A DNA stretch of 64,000 nt. Source: Callipepla californica brunnescens. Taxonomy: Eukaryota > Chordata > Aves > Galliformes > Odontophoridae. The stretch is taken from positions 27,563,105 through 27,627,104 of the forward strand of contig JALIRH010000006.1 of NCBI GenBank assembly GCA_023055505.1, written 5' to 3'. The position numbers were made by a program, and so were the translations under genes. Positions 26,936-37,044 of this stretch are shown here, piece after piece. Below the pieces are notes generated by a model. The model was not told the origin of the DNA. It saw only the letters and a program-made list of their open reading frames with translations, and did no database searches. Positions within the stretch are counted from its first letter, which is position 1. The number at the start of each line of letters is the position of its first letter.

Positions 26936-27197
26936 CGGTCTCTTTGTCCTGCGCGGCTTCCAGGTGCAGATCGCTCAGCAGATGCTCTAAAATCCTCTCC
27001 GGCGTCCCCGACACCACCACGTACCTGTCGGAAAGCAGAGAATCCCCGGAGTCATCCTCCGTGGAGGACTGCGAGCGGCTGCTCCACTCGTCCTCCTCGT
27101 CCTCTTCGTCGATGTACTTGAAGTACGGCACGTCGAAGGTGGGCAGCGGCCGCTCCGCGGCCAACGCCTCGGGCACCCGCGCCCGCCCGCTCCCCAT
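26936..27197 (-). CDS. RAPGEF5: RAPGEF5 first coding exon of the short isoform (residues 1-87)
   Basis: The start ATG at 27197-27195 has a good context (G at -3, G at +4) and begins MGSGRARV, matching the human start MGSSRLRV. The next conserved block is LPTFDVPYFKYIDEE, followed by an acidic, serine-rich stretch and then YVVVSGTPERILEHLL, which opens the REM domain. Relative to human, about eleven residues of the linker after residue 8 are absent. The exon is GC-rich and lies in the CpG island. It ends in phase 1 (ACC G) at a GTAAG donor at 26935. The frame is open far upstream of this ATG (see 27198-27443), so a longer N-terminus is possible. The conserved methionine is the best-supported start. 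Confidence 0.95.
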
Positions 27198-27560
27198 GGC
27201 GCCCGGCTCCGCGCTGCCGCCCCTACGCGCACCCCCCGGGGGCCATCGCCCTGCCGGGGCCGCAGCCCCGCCCGGGAGCCGCCGCCGCCGCCGCCTCGCG
27301 CAGCGCCCGGCCCGGCCCCGCGCAGCCCCGAGCCGCGGTGCCTTACCTCCCGCGCCGCTCGGGGGCCGGGCTGCGTGACCACACCTTCCGCAGCACCAGC
27401 GCGGGGCCGGCCTCCTCCCGCGGCCGCTCGCGGCCGCCTCCATCGTCCGCTTGCTGCTAGACAGACACACAGATAAGACAGACGGCAGTCAGTAGCCGCT
27501 CCGCGAGCGGTTCCAGCCCCGAGCCGAGGGCTCAGCGATAAGTCAGAGCGCGGCCAGCCC
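27198..27560 (-). other. RAPGEF5: RAPGEF5 5' leader of the short transcript, with an open in-frame upstream extension
   Basis: This stretch runs from the predicted transcription start (about 30 nt past the TATA box) to the conserved ATG. It stays open in the same frame from an ATG at 27443, giving 82 extra codons rich in Arg, Gly, Ala and Pro. That ATG has A at -3 and G at +4. A strong donor-like GGAG|GTAAGG lies at 27347/27346. A (GCC)n/(CGG)n trinucleotide run at 27278-27295 reads as six arginines in this frame. Whether this is 5' UTR, coding, or partly an intron cannot be settled from sequence alone. The TSS boundary is an estimate. Confidence 0.6.
27278..27295. repeat. (GCC)6 / (GGC)6 trinucleotide repeat in the RAPGEF5 leader
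   Basis: Six perfect GCC units occur on the plus strand (GGC/CGG on the transcribed sense). They sit in the 5' leader of the short RAPGEF5 transcript, about 80 nt upstream of the conserved ATG. Confidence 0.9.
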
Positions 27561-27583
27561 TCTGATAGCTTACGGCTGATGTC

Positions 27584-27592
27584 CATTTATAG
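27584..27592 (-). promoter_or_regulatory. RAPGEF5: TATA box of the internal RAPGEF5 promoter
   Basis: The minus strand reads CTATAAATGG here, a near-consensus TATA box at the upstream edge of the CpG island and oriented towards the first coding exon. A start site near 27560 would follow. About 20 nt further upstream (27610-27619) the sense strand has CCTTTGTTTAA, which fits TCF/LEF or FOX/SOX cores. The position relative to the island and exon makes a real promoter likely. The exact TSS is inferred. Confidence 0.6.
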
Positions 27593-29923
27593 AGCTCCGT
27601 TCCCGCACTTAAACAAAGGCAATAAGCCGTTGGGGTAGGCATGCAATTAAAGCGTCTCTGGAAATGTTTTGTGCACGGATCTCCCTCCGTTGCAAACAAC
27701 TTTTGAACTCGGGCCGCCGCAGGGTGAACCCGAGCTGAGCTGCGGAGCGCGGCCGTGCCCGTCCCGCACCCCCGGCTCCGGGGCAGGCTGTGTCCGCGTC
27801 CCGGCTCTGCCCTGGTTTACTTTGAGCGTTCAGCACGTCAAACACACGTTTCGATTCTTTGATTTCTGCCCAGAGCTGCTGGCACTCTCCGAGATGCGGC
27901 CCTGCCCTGGAGAAGTTTTCTATCTCAGCAAACATCGTGTAGGATTGTTCTGCGAAACATCTGCAAGGGCGGACATGCAGGTACCGCACCGCTGAACGTC
28001 AGATGCTCACTGTAACGCTCCCAAAGGACATCAGTGAGGAGCCACACTGCAAGAATACTGAAGTGTAATTGCAATCTTCCATCTCACAGCCACGGGTCGG
28101 TGCTGCCTACATGTACAGAAAGCCGCGCCGAGAGAAGCAGCAGCAGCAGAAGAGCCCATGAGCTAAAAAACAGGCACAGCATTAGCACTGCTCAGTAGCA
28201 GGGAGGTTTAAACACACGCATCCGTTTCTCTGTCTCTGTTCCCTGGCATCCTTTGAGCCCTTATACTCATTTCCGTGTGCTCACCAACACGGAGAGATGC
28301 AGAGCGAATGGGGAGTGCACGCACTTCCACATCTATTTTACACAGTTGGAAATGGCCTTTAAGCTCAGCCATAGACTTGACACACATGAGCAGCGAGCGA
28401 GCACAGAGTAGCAAGAGAGGGAAAGCCCTGCTGTACTGAGCAGCGCCTGTTCCAGAGGGCAGCACTCCTGCTACTGCATCCCACAGGCAGCATCTCGTCC
28501 AAAAAGCCTTTGGATAACTGTATGCAAATTCACGGCATGCAGCACCCCAGTGGGGAGATTCTCACACTGCGCTTCTTTTTGTCCTTGCCCTTTTCATCAA
28601 TTGTCAGGGAAGAGTAACAAACAACCCACTGTATCAGGAATCATTATTTCCACAAAATAGCGGGGAGGAGTAGTGAATTTCTTCATTTTGCTCTCCTCTG
28701 TTGTAAATAATTTCACTGGAGGGGAAGAATTATCGCTTCATTACAATCCCACTTAATGCACGACATAACTCTGTGTTCAGCCAGACCCTTTAATCACACC
28801 GCAAGCAACAACAATTAACCTGCACAAAGGAAAACCCAGAGACAAGTGCTGTGGATTCTCCCGCTATTCACAAGTTCTGATTCCACGACAGATATTATTC
28901 TAAAACGACACAAAGGCACGCTCCATTTCTTGGAATCTGAACAGTCTGTGAAATAATTAATCTCTCTGGCAGCCAGCCGGGCTGCTCTCAGCATGCTCCA
29001 TCCAGCAGTGGATGAGGACAGGGATGCCAGGGCCCCCGGGTGACAGCAACACTTGCTGAGGAGGAGGGTAGCACCCAGCTGAGCCCTGCAAGTCAGCGTG
29101 CTGATTCCAGCGACATTTCTACCATGCTGAAAATGAACAAGACCTCCCAGCACTTGTTCAGACCGTTACACAGCCCTCACTAGGGTACCCTGCATGAACA
29201 ACACGCCGCTCAGCCCTGCCACCACTCCCATCACAGCAACTGAACCGTTTCTCATGCTCAGGTGGGTGCTGCTGCCCCTCACCCTGCAGTGCTGCCTGTT
29301 TAATGCTCTCCTTTAGATTTGTGTGTTTGTAGAAGCATGACAGTACCCGTATGCAGCCTCAAACAAACCACTTGCCCAGACCCTCTGTCCTTCAGCTGCC
29401 TCTTCAAAAGCACTGCTCGCTCCTGCACTACACAAGTGCCAGGAATGTCTATTCCACATGTATTCAGACTTTTAATGAATCCCCTCATCTCCTGATAGCT
29501 GAACACCATCAACCAAAAGGAACGCCTTTTCCCAGCAGGCGTTCCAAGCCAGCAGCAAGGCCCTCCACACTTGGCAGCTCTTTTGACCAATATTATGGTC
29601 AAGTTTCCACTGCTCTCATCTATCTTTCTTCTACCAAGATAAGCCATTTATCTACTGAGTAATATATTTTAACAGCAGACAAGCAGTGCCCTTTTTTTTT
29701 TTTTTTCAGTGCGAATGTAGGCCTGAGGTGGTATAAATATTTATATGCTTACTGGAACGAAACATGGAGCTCCTTGCTTAGCGGGCCTTAACTTGTGCAG
29801 GTTATGCTTCGCATGAGTAGAAATACACCCATCTGAGTTACTGCTGGAGCAGAGGGAAGCAGAGGTACATATGCTAGTGCTGCATGCAGCCCTGGTGTGC
29901 CAGCTTTGTTATAGAGGACAGCT

Positions 29924-30122
29924 GGAATCATAGAATATCCTGAGTTGGAAGGGACTCACAAGGATCAAGCCCAGCTCCTGGCTCCACACAGCACCACCCA
30001 AAATTCAAACCATATGTCTGAGGACACTGTCCAGATGCTCCTTGAACACCACCACCTTGGGGTCATGCCCACTGCCCTGTGGTGAAGAACTTTTTCCTAA
30101 CCCCCAACCTGACCCTCTCTTG
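29924..30122 (-). mobile_element. CR1 LINE, 3' end fragment (about 200 bp)
   Basis: This is the reverse complement of the CR1 3' end, starting gaatcatagaatatcctgag. It continues through the typical pocket with 'ccaccaccttggggtcatg' and 'tttttcctaacccccaacct'. It is 5'-truncated, with no coding capacity left. Confidence 0.9.
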
Positions 30123-32143
30123 TTGCATTTGGTTTCTGCATTTTCTGCAATTGGCACGGACAAACCCAACTTCCAGCCAAAGCAGCCAATAAATTTGATA
30201 TCAGCCAGGGACACTTCCATGCCTCTTGAATTCCACAGTTTGGACTTAATTGAATTAATTGAAATGGGAACAGCACACAGAATGTGCTGCCTCCCCACTA
30301 GCTGCTAAAAACATCCACTGCTGGAAATGGAGCTGAAAAGCTCTGCACGTCCCCGCAGCTCTTGGCAGCCATTCCCTTCCTAAAAAGAACAGTGCTCTGC
30401 AAAGGAAACAAAATTCTCAGAAGCCTGTTTTTTTGAGAACAAATTTCATTTTTCACATAAATCTTCCTCAGGACAGGATATCTGTGCAAATGTTTTGCTT
30501 TAGCCATCAATGGAGCACCTGTTACATTGAAATACCAGTAGCTAGCAGTGCACTTCCCAATGACAGAACTTTTCCTCAAGATCTCTATGTTTGCTTTTCA
30601 AAAAAGGGAGTCAGGGCTACCAAGATCCAAACAGGCTCTCATATTACTGACCTCAGTGGGTAAAGTAACACAGAAATTAAGAGAGAATCTGAATAAAGGC
30701 ATTTGCAAACAGAGCTCCAAAAAGCCAGCCCGCATACCATTTTCCAGCTGCCAAACAAGTGAGCGAAGGCAAAGAGAAGAAGCCTTGAGCAACATACAAC
30801 AAAGCAAATCTTATACAGACTATCTACTTCAAAATCACATTAAATAACAAGGAACATAGCTCCTTCCCTAGGAGCTATGGAGGGCAAGAACATTTTGTTT
30901 TCATAGTACAGTTTGGTAAAACTGACTCAACACAATCAGATAATGCTGATCACAACTGCCTCTGTTGATGCGGGTGCCAGGGCATGCCCTTGAATAGTGG
31001 GGAAAAGGCTCGCACAGAGGATTCCCAGGGTCATCAGTGTCCCTCACTGCCTCACCCAGGGAACCCACAGAGCATCCCCGCATCCACATCCATGGGTATA
31101 AGGAAATATTTATCCGTAAGAGGTGTGAAATGCAAAGCTGGAGGCTGAAAGGTGCTTGGAAACACAAGGGTAAAGCAGTGCTCACTGAAGTGCAGGGAAA
31201 CTGCTCCAACAGGTGGAAAAGCAGGATAAGAGACATAAAATAACAAGATTCTCATTGCAGAAGTCTGATTGTTTTCTTGAACAGGTATATTTTTGCTTGG
31301 ATGTGGCATGGATATTTATGAAGATCGAAAAAACAAAACAAAAGAAAATGAAACCACAAAGACTTCCCCAAAGGGATTTAAAATCCCACTTCAGAAGTAC
31401 AAGGGCATAGGAGCCTTTCAGAGAAACTACTGTCAGATATTTTTTAACATAGCAAAACAGTATTTACATCTAACTTTATTCTTAGCAGCCTCTGAATCAC
31501 ATTGGCTCTATTTTTCATTAAAGCTGAGGCAGACACCTTTCAGAACAAGCAGATAAGATTTGATAAGCTCACACACAACCAAAGATGGATGTTCACAATG
31601 TGAGGCATTTGCAAAAGCTAGTAGTAGACAACCAGATTAGCCCTAGCTATAAAATACATATTTGTATTACACATGCGGCAGAACGCAGGAAAAGTAAAAC
31701 ATCCAATTAGCAGCGTCCCCTATAAGTGACAGTCCTTCAGACAGCATCTATCAAAAATTAAAGATGATTACCTGCTTACATCTTATTATATTTTCCCTTG
31801 AAATCTGTAAGCAGATTTAGATTTCAAGTCCCCTAAGTACACACGCCAATACAAAAAAAAAAAAAAGGCCCCATTCTTTACAGGATATCCCTCATTTTTT
31901 GACAAGAAACTGGAAATGAACACACCACAATGAAAGTGGAGATGGACTGCGATATCTTTGATCTCTGAAGATAATACTTCTCAGAATGTGCTGCCATATT
32001 TCACTGTGTTTTGAGAGACCAGTATCCACATTAACAGGCTCGAGTCACTTCCCACTGCAGGAGAAAAACATTTCAAAGTCAACAGCACAGCTGAACTGAG
32101 CTACATAAGTAGACTAAATATTCCTTTATTCTACAAAGGCAGA

Positions 32144-32163
32144 AATAATAATAATAATAATAA
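32144..32163. repeat. (AAT)n microsatellite
   Basis: About six AAT units in the upstream intron. Confidence 0.85.
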
Positions 32164-33489
32164 AAAAAGTTACTATTCTACCTCGACTTAAAATATCATA
32201 ACACAAAACGTTTTAAATGGGATTGCCTTTTTTGTAGTCAGTTGCATGACCACTGCTTTTTACCAAATTTCAAGGGAAAAATTACCTTGCTGAGCAGCAG
32301 GATCATCAAAAGCAGGTTTCCTTATGGCAATTCTTTAGAATAATAATAAAAAAAAGCCTTTCAGAAGGTTATGCTATTTTATTTCACCATAAAGTACAGC
32401 CTGTAGAACACTAACATAACATTTCATTATATTTCTCATCTCAAAAACTTTTCTCCAGTTCTTCCTGATACTCAGATATTTCTGTTTCTCTGTCCAGTGT
32501 TTAAATCTACTTGTACAGCTATGTACTAATCCAGAGAATACTGGGAGAAACAGATAGCCACTAATGAAAAATTCAAGTGGCTTACACAGTAATTTCATTT
32601 TGGCTCTCAGTGACTTCTGAGCGGTCTATAAAACTACAATACATTTGGAATTATTCAACTTCCATCTCCAAAGGGAACGCAGGGACCACACCAAAACTTC
32701 CCCATGTCTCACACTGAGCTCCCTGTCTCAGTGATGCACAACAAAGAGCCCCTGCTACGCTGTTCAGAACCTGCTTTGAATTAATCCACTGCACACATGG
32801 AGCTAAAACAAGCACAAGCCACATCTTGACCAAAAAAATAATCAAAATTTTTTTGAATATCACATCCAATAATGCGCAGAAAAAGCCCTTTTGGAAAAAC
32901 TGTTGGTGCTGTCATCTGCATACTGAGTGTCTGCTGCAAAGGCAACGTTAATAACAAGTTACCCTTGTAGAGGGGTCAAACGGATAGTGCTGGTAAGACA
33001 GAGATGACAGACAACAGGCATCAGGGAAAAGATTAATATCCCTACACAGTCATACATCAAGGAACTCAATTTTTGCCTGTAATCCCAAAACTGCTGAGAG
33101 TAGGATTATTTCTGCTTTCCCTATTACTAAGAAGAAAGAAACCACTCACGGGAACATGGCACTGCTAAACACAGTCCTCATGTGAGCAGAAGGCAAAAGA
33201 AACCTCAGTTACATATTTTCCTGAGCCACAGCAGTTATCCCATTGCAAGCAAAATTGGGGCTTCATCATGCAGATCGCTTTAAAAAGTGAAAACCTGTAT
33301 AGTTCTGGAAAGAGAAGAGGAAAAAGAGGAGAGCTTTCTGCTGCACTCCACAGTAGGTTAGTGATAAGAGAATGCTCAAGGCCAGGCCCCTGTCTGCCCC
33401 CCCCATTACCTCCAACTACTGCCATCTGAAACTAAAGCATGTTTATGGATTGGAGTTCAATGAAAGGAGGCAAAACATCTAATGTAGGG

Positions 33490-33513
33490 AAAAAAAAAAA
33501 AAAAAAAAAAAAA
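33490..33513. repeat. Poly(A) tract, 24 bp
   Basis: Uninterrupted A run in the upstream intron. No retroelement body is recognised next to it. Confidence 0.9.
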
Positions 33514-33940
33514 GCACGCTTCCTAAAATAACATGAAAGAAAGCATTACTGGTGTCACAATCACCAAAGTAATGACTTCATAGCCTTAGCCCCCCACATC
33601 TCCTTGTTGGATAATGACAAATGTCTTTTAGAGACAACTGAAGGCTGTGCGTTTCGTTTTCCCTTGTCTTTGAGCACACACTCTTCACAGCTCTTTGGAG
33701 ATAAGTCTGACAGTCTGACAGAGTGCTGCCACCTTGGCAAGGACAGCCCAGGAGCCCCCCTCCATCCCACTCTGAAACCACACAAAAGCTGAGGAGAAAA
33801 GGAGGGGGGATTGGGAGAGAGACAAAAGACATGAGGACAACATTAATATTGTTATCATTCTCTCACAGCTGGCAGGGCAGCACTTATTTCAAAAACACAA
33901 GGATATAGAAGAATTGGAGGCCTAGAGCAAGTGTATTTGT

Positions 33941-33978
33941 AAAAAAAAAAAAATAAATAAATAAAATAAAAATAAAAA
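33941..33978. repeat. Poly(A) / (AAATA)n low-complexity tract
   Basis: A 13-bp A run passes into AAAT and AAAAT repeats. Confidence 0.85.
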
Positions 33979-34464
33979 CCTGAAACAAGTCAGGACAAAT
34001 TAATGTAAGTGGAGAACAAAAGGGGCAGGTCCTAACTATCCCTTTCAGTTGCCTTGGGATTAATGCTGCAGTGTGTGGAGCTGCCTGGAGATTTTCCAAA
34101 ACATCTTCTTTTTGCTTTTGAAAATATGTGGATTCCCGAGAACTGACCTTCTGCCAGGACACATCAAGCTGTCAGGCTCTCCGCATGCCTCGAGCTGCCA
34201 GGGCCTCAAGGTCCCAGTCCTGTGCCCAGGCATTCAAGTCCCTAGGCCTTCAAAATAGGTGGCTGGAGAACTAAATCTGTACTTCTGCTCTAATTTTGCA
34301 ACTGTATTGTTTTCACCCGAATCAAAACCTTTTCCTCCAAAGAAGACCTCCTATAGGACAAAAATCCTAGAGACAGATGCAAGCATCTGCCTTGAATACA
34401 AAGAAGCTGTTCAACTCCCCAGCCACTGACAGGAGCATCTTCCAGCAATGTAGTGGCAGAGGAC

Positions 34465-34580
34465 CACAGAATCACAGAACTGTAGGGGTTGGAAGGGACC
34501 TCTAGAGATCATGGAGTCCAGCCCCCCTGCCAAAGCAGCTCCCTAGACCAGGTTGCACAGGTAGGTGTCCAGGCAGGTCA
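34465..34580 (-). mobile_element. CR1 LINE, 3' end fragment
   Basis: The sequence has cacagaatcacagaactg, then ggggttggaagggacctc and a 'ccctagaccaggttgcacag' stretch. These are the standard 3' end of chicken CR1 in reverse orientation. The wording differs from the 24183 and 29924 copies, so it is probably another subfamily. Confidence 0.9.
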
Positions 34581-35160
34581 AAGGATCAAGCCTTAGCTCA
34601 GCGAAATGAATGAAGGAAATAACAGGATGACCACAGGACTTCTTAGGAAGGGAGGAAGACTGGAGACTTCACACTGATACCCCTAATCTGACAACACTAA
34701 CTGCTAATGCCATATGCCTAAAGGAAAATAAAACACAAAGATGATTTATGCGTAGAAGTTCTACCTGAGGATAATCTTGACATCAGAAGGGCTAAATTCT
34801 AGAAATCACTGGAATACAAGAGGAATTAGGTAAAAAATCAGTTAACATCTGAAAGAGCTGGAGCTCAGCTTCCAAGGCAGCCTGCACACAGCTTCCCCCC
34901 AGTCATGAAAACTGCAGAATGTAACTCACTAACAATAGTTGGTTTAATTTATTAACATAGTCTAATATTCACCTTGGTAAGGACACATGTGCAAAGGCTT
35001 TACAACCTCTATAATGGACATAGCAATAAATAAAGTCTCCCAAAGGAATGGAAGAGGGGCGGCAGTAAATATATGACGCTGTCAGCCTTATGTTGTTCTA
35101 ATTACCTACATTGGGCACCTACAGCTTCTTAGTCAAACAGACAAGGCTGTTAATCTCTTC

Positions 35161-35183
35161 TTTTTTTTTTTTTTTTTTTTTTT
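35161..35183. repeat. Poly(T) tract, 23 bp
   Basis: Uninterrupted T run followed by a pyrimidine stretch. Confidence 0.9.
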
Positions 35184-36775
35184 CCCTTTCACTCCAATTT
35201 ATGCTGGGTATGAAATAAAATATTATTTTAAAAAACTGACTTGCCCTGTAGCTGCCAGGAAAACCTTTGTCTCCTACCTTAGGTCCACAGCACCTCTGAA
35301 TGCTGAAACTGCCATTATTCAAGTACAAAAAATAAAAATATGGGGAAATAAGAGTATATATTCTATGCATATTATAAGCCACAAATGCAAATTTGGAAGA
35401 TTAAAACCCAGCTACCAAACTGAGGTGCTGTTTGCATTTATCCCTGAAAAGCACGTATCTTTTTCTGAAGACCCTATGCTCACAGAAAGAAGGAACTGAT
35501 TGTTTGTAATCAAATACTGAGCAAAGAACCCTGCCTGGTTCTGGCCACACAAAAGGCTTAAGATAAACTCTAGCTACAAGAATACTATATAAAGCTCAAG
35601 TACATTGCAGAGAACTCCAAAACCAAAATTTCTCAAGCATACTAACGTTTAACAGGAGCTTCCAACAGAAAGTGTGAACAAGTACTGAATAAGGCAGTAA
35701 AAATATATATTCCAAAGCTAACATTTAAAACAAAACCAAGGTACTTATCTTCTAACCAAATAGAAAAAGTCACAAACTAGAGTTTACCCTGTGTTTCGAT
35801 GAGTTTTTTTCTGAGTTGGATATAATGCTGCGATTTTTTCTGAGACAGATGAAACACTGTGAATATAATTTCTTTGGGTTTAGATGATGGTTTTAACTCC
35901 CTCCAAAATAGGCTGAAATGACCAGTCTTTTTCTAAACCTTCCTAATGGTTCTTTCTTGCTAATTAATTGATGCTTCTAAATCATTCAAAAATACATAAG
36001 CCATGAATCACTTACAGACTTGATAATGTATCCTAAGTAGACAATGAGGCTGCCAAAAAGGAAAAAAGGAGTAGAAAAAAAAATAAAGCTCACTCCTTCC
36101 ATTTAATAGTAGGAAATTTGATTCTGCATTTATTAAACAGCATAAAATGCCCACTAAATAAAAAAAAATAGTCTATAACAGAAATAGGAAATTTGTAATT
36201 GGAATTTGTAAAGAAATTGGTAGATTTGTTGTCCACATTTAGCAAGAAAATGAAAGAAAAGAATAAGAAGGTAGGAAAGAGCAGGTTAACAATCAACCAG
36301 GTATTTATTGACAGTAATCCATCCCAAAGTGGAGGCTACAGCACGCAAGAAATAAATTTTATTGCAAGATTACAACAAAGAAAAGAAGAAAAGGGATTTC
36401 TTGTATACTTACGTAAAGAATAATACCTTATAAAATTAAATTTTCAGGTACTGAAGAAAATCAAACGTCACCAACAATAACAATCACAAAAAATATACAA
36501 AGCCAGTCAAATGTGGCAACAATTTATATTTCTCATGTTCTGTGAATTTAAATAATCACATATTAAGATACTTCAATTTTTTTTCCAGAGAGATGAATGT
36601 ATCTGCTGCTTAACTAACTGTATAATCTAAAAATACATTTCAGTATGAATGCTGGGAGTCTCCTCCCGGTTTCCTTTAGATAATACAATCGTATCCAACT
36701 TTAAAAGGAAGGTAAGTTAGTTATAGCAAGGGCAATCTCAACATTTGTACAAGTTATGGAATAGAAAAATGCATA

Positions 36776-36789
36776 GTTACCATGGCAAC
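36776..36789. promoter_or_regulatory. Perfect X-box (RFX factor) motif
   Basis: The 14-bp palindromic sequence GTTACCATGGCAAC matches the RFX-family X-box consensus (GTTRCCATGGYAAC) at every position. It lies in the RAPGEF5 upstream intron, about 9.2 kb upstream of the CpG-island promoter. RFX factors bind such sites at ciliary and other genes. Binding here is inferred from the motif only. Confidence 0.5.
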
Positions 36790-37014
36790 TGGTACATCAC
36801 ATGGTATCTCCAATGAGATGCAAGGCATCTTGAGTAAACACTCATATGTATGCTTGTATGTCCTCTGCACAGTGTTCCTTTGTTGAGGAATGCACACGGG
36901 AGTGCCATAGTTTGGACTGCACTATCTCTTCCACAAAAAGTCAGTACGAGTGATTCAAAATGTTATTTTTGGATGGGATCTTTTAACTGGACCCATCATT
37001 AGAACAGGAAAGAG

Positions 37015-37044
37015 TACTACTACTACTAATAATAATAATAATGA
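37015..37044. repeat. Compound (TAC)n(TAA)n microsatellite
   Basis: About five TAC units pass directly into about five TAA units, about 225 bp from the X-box motif. Confidence 0.85.

Larger units (their letters stand above)
26680..27840. promoter_or_regulatory. RAPGEF5: CpG island covering the RAPGEF5 short-isoform promoter and first coding exon
   Basis: Base composition changes sharply from the AT-rich flanks to dense CG dinucleotides, with GC boxes such as CCCCGCCCC near 26885 and GCCCCGCCC near 27265. This is the only CpG island in the window. It contains the exon encoding the conserved start of the short isoform. Because at least one more RAPGEF5 exon lies 23 kb upstream, it marks an internal (alternative) promoter. 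Several long open frames on both strands here (for example plus strand 26779-27378) are by-products of GC richness. Boundaries were judged by eye. Confidence 0.88.

Noticed and set aside
26779..27378. Long open frame on the plus strand across the CpG island (199 codons), and a second at 26717-27121
   Set aside because: Both overlap the RAPGEF5 coding exon in antisense. They are open because GC-rich DNA has few stops, and the low-complexity Pro/Arg/Ala composition matches no family.
27586..27586. ATG at 27586 on the minus strand opening a 199-codon frame
   Set aside because: It overlaps the TATA box and lies upstream of the expected transcription start, and the frame does not match RAPGEF5.
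32780..32869. Minus-strand string KMWLVLVLAP, reminiscent of the Epac DVLVLEK motif
   Set aside because: Similarity is limited to hydrophobic residues, the flanks do not align, and no splice sites fit.
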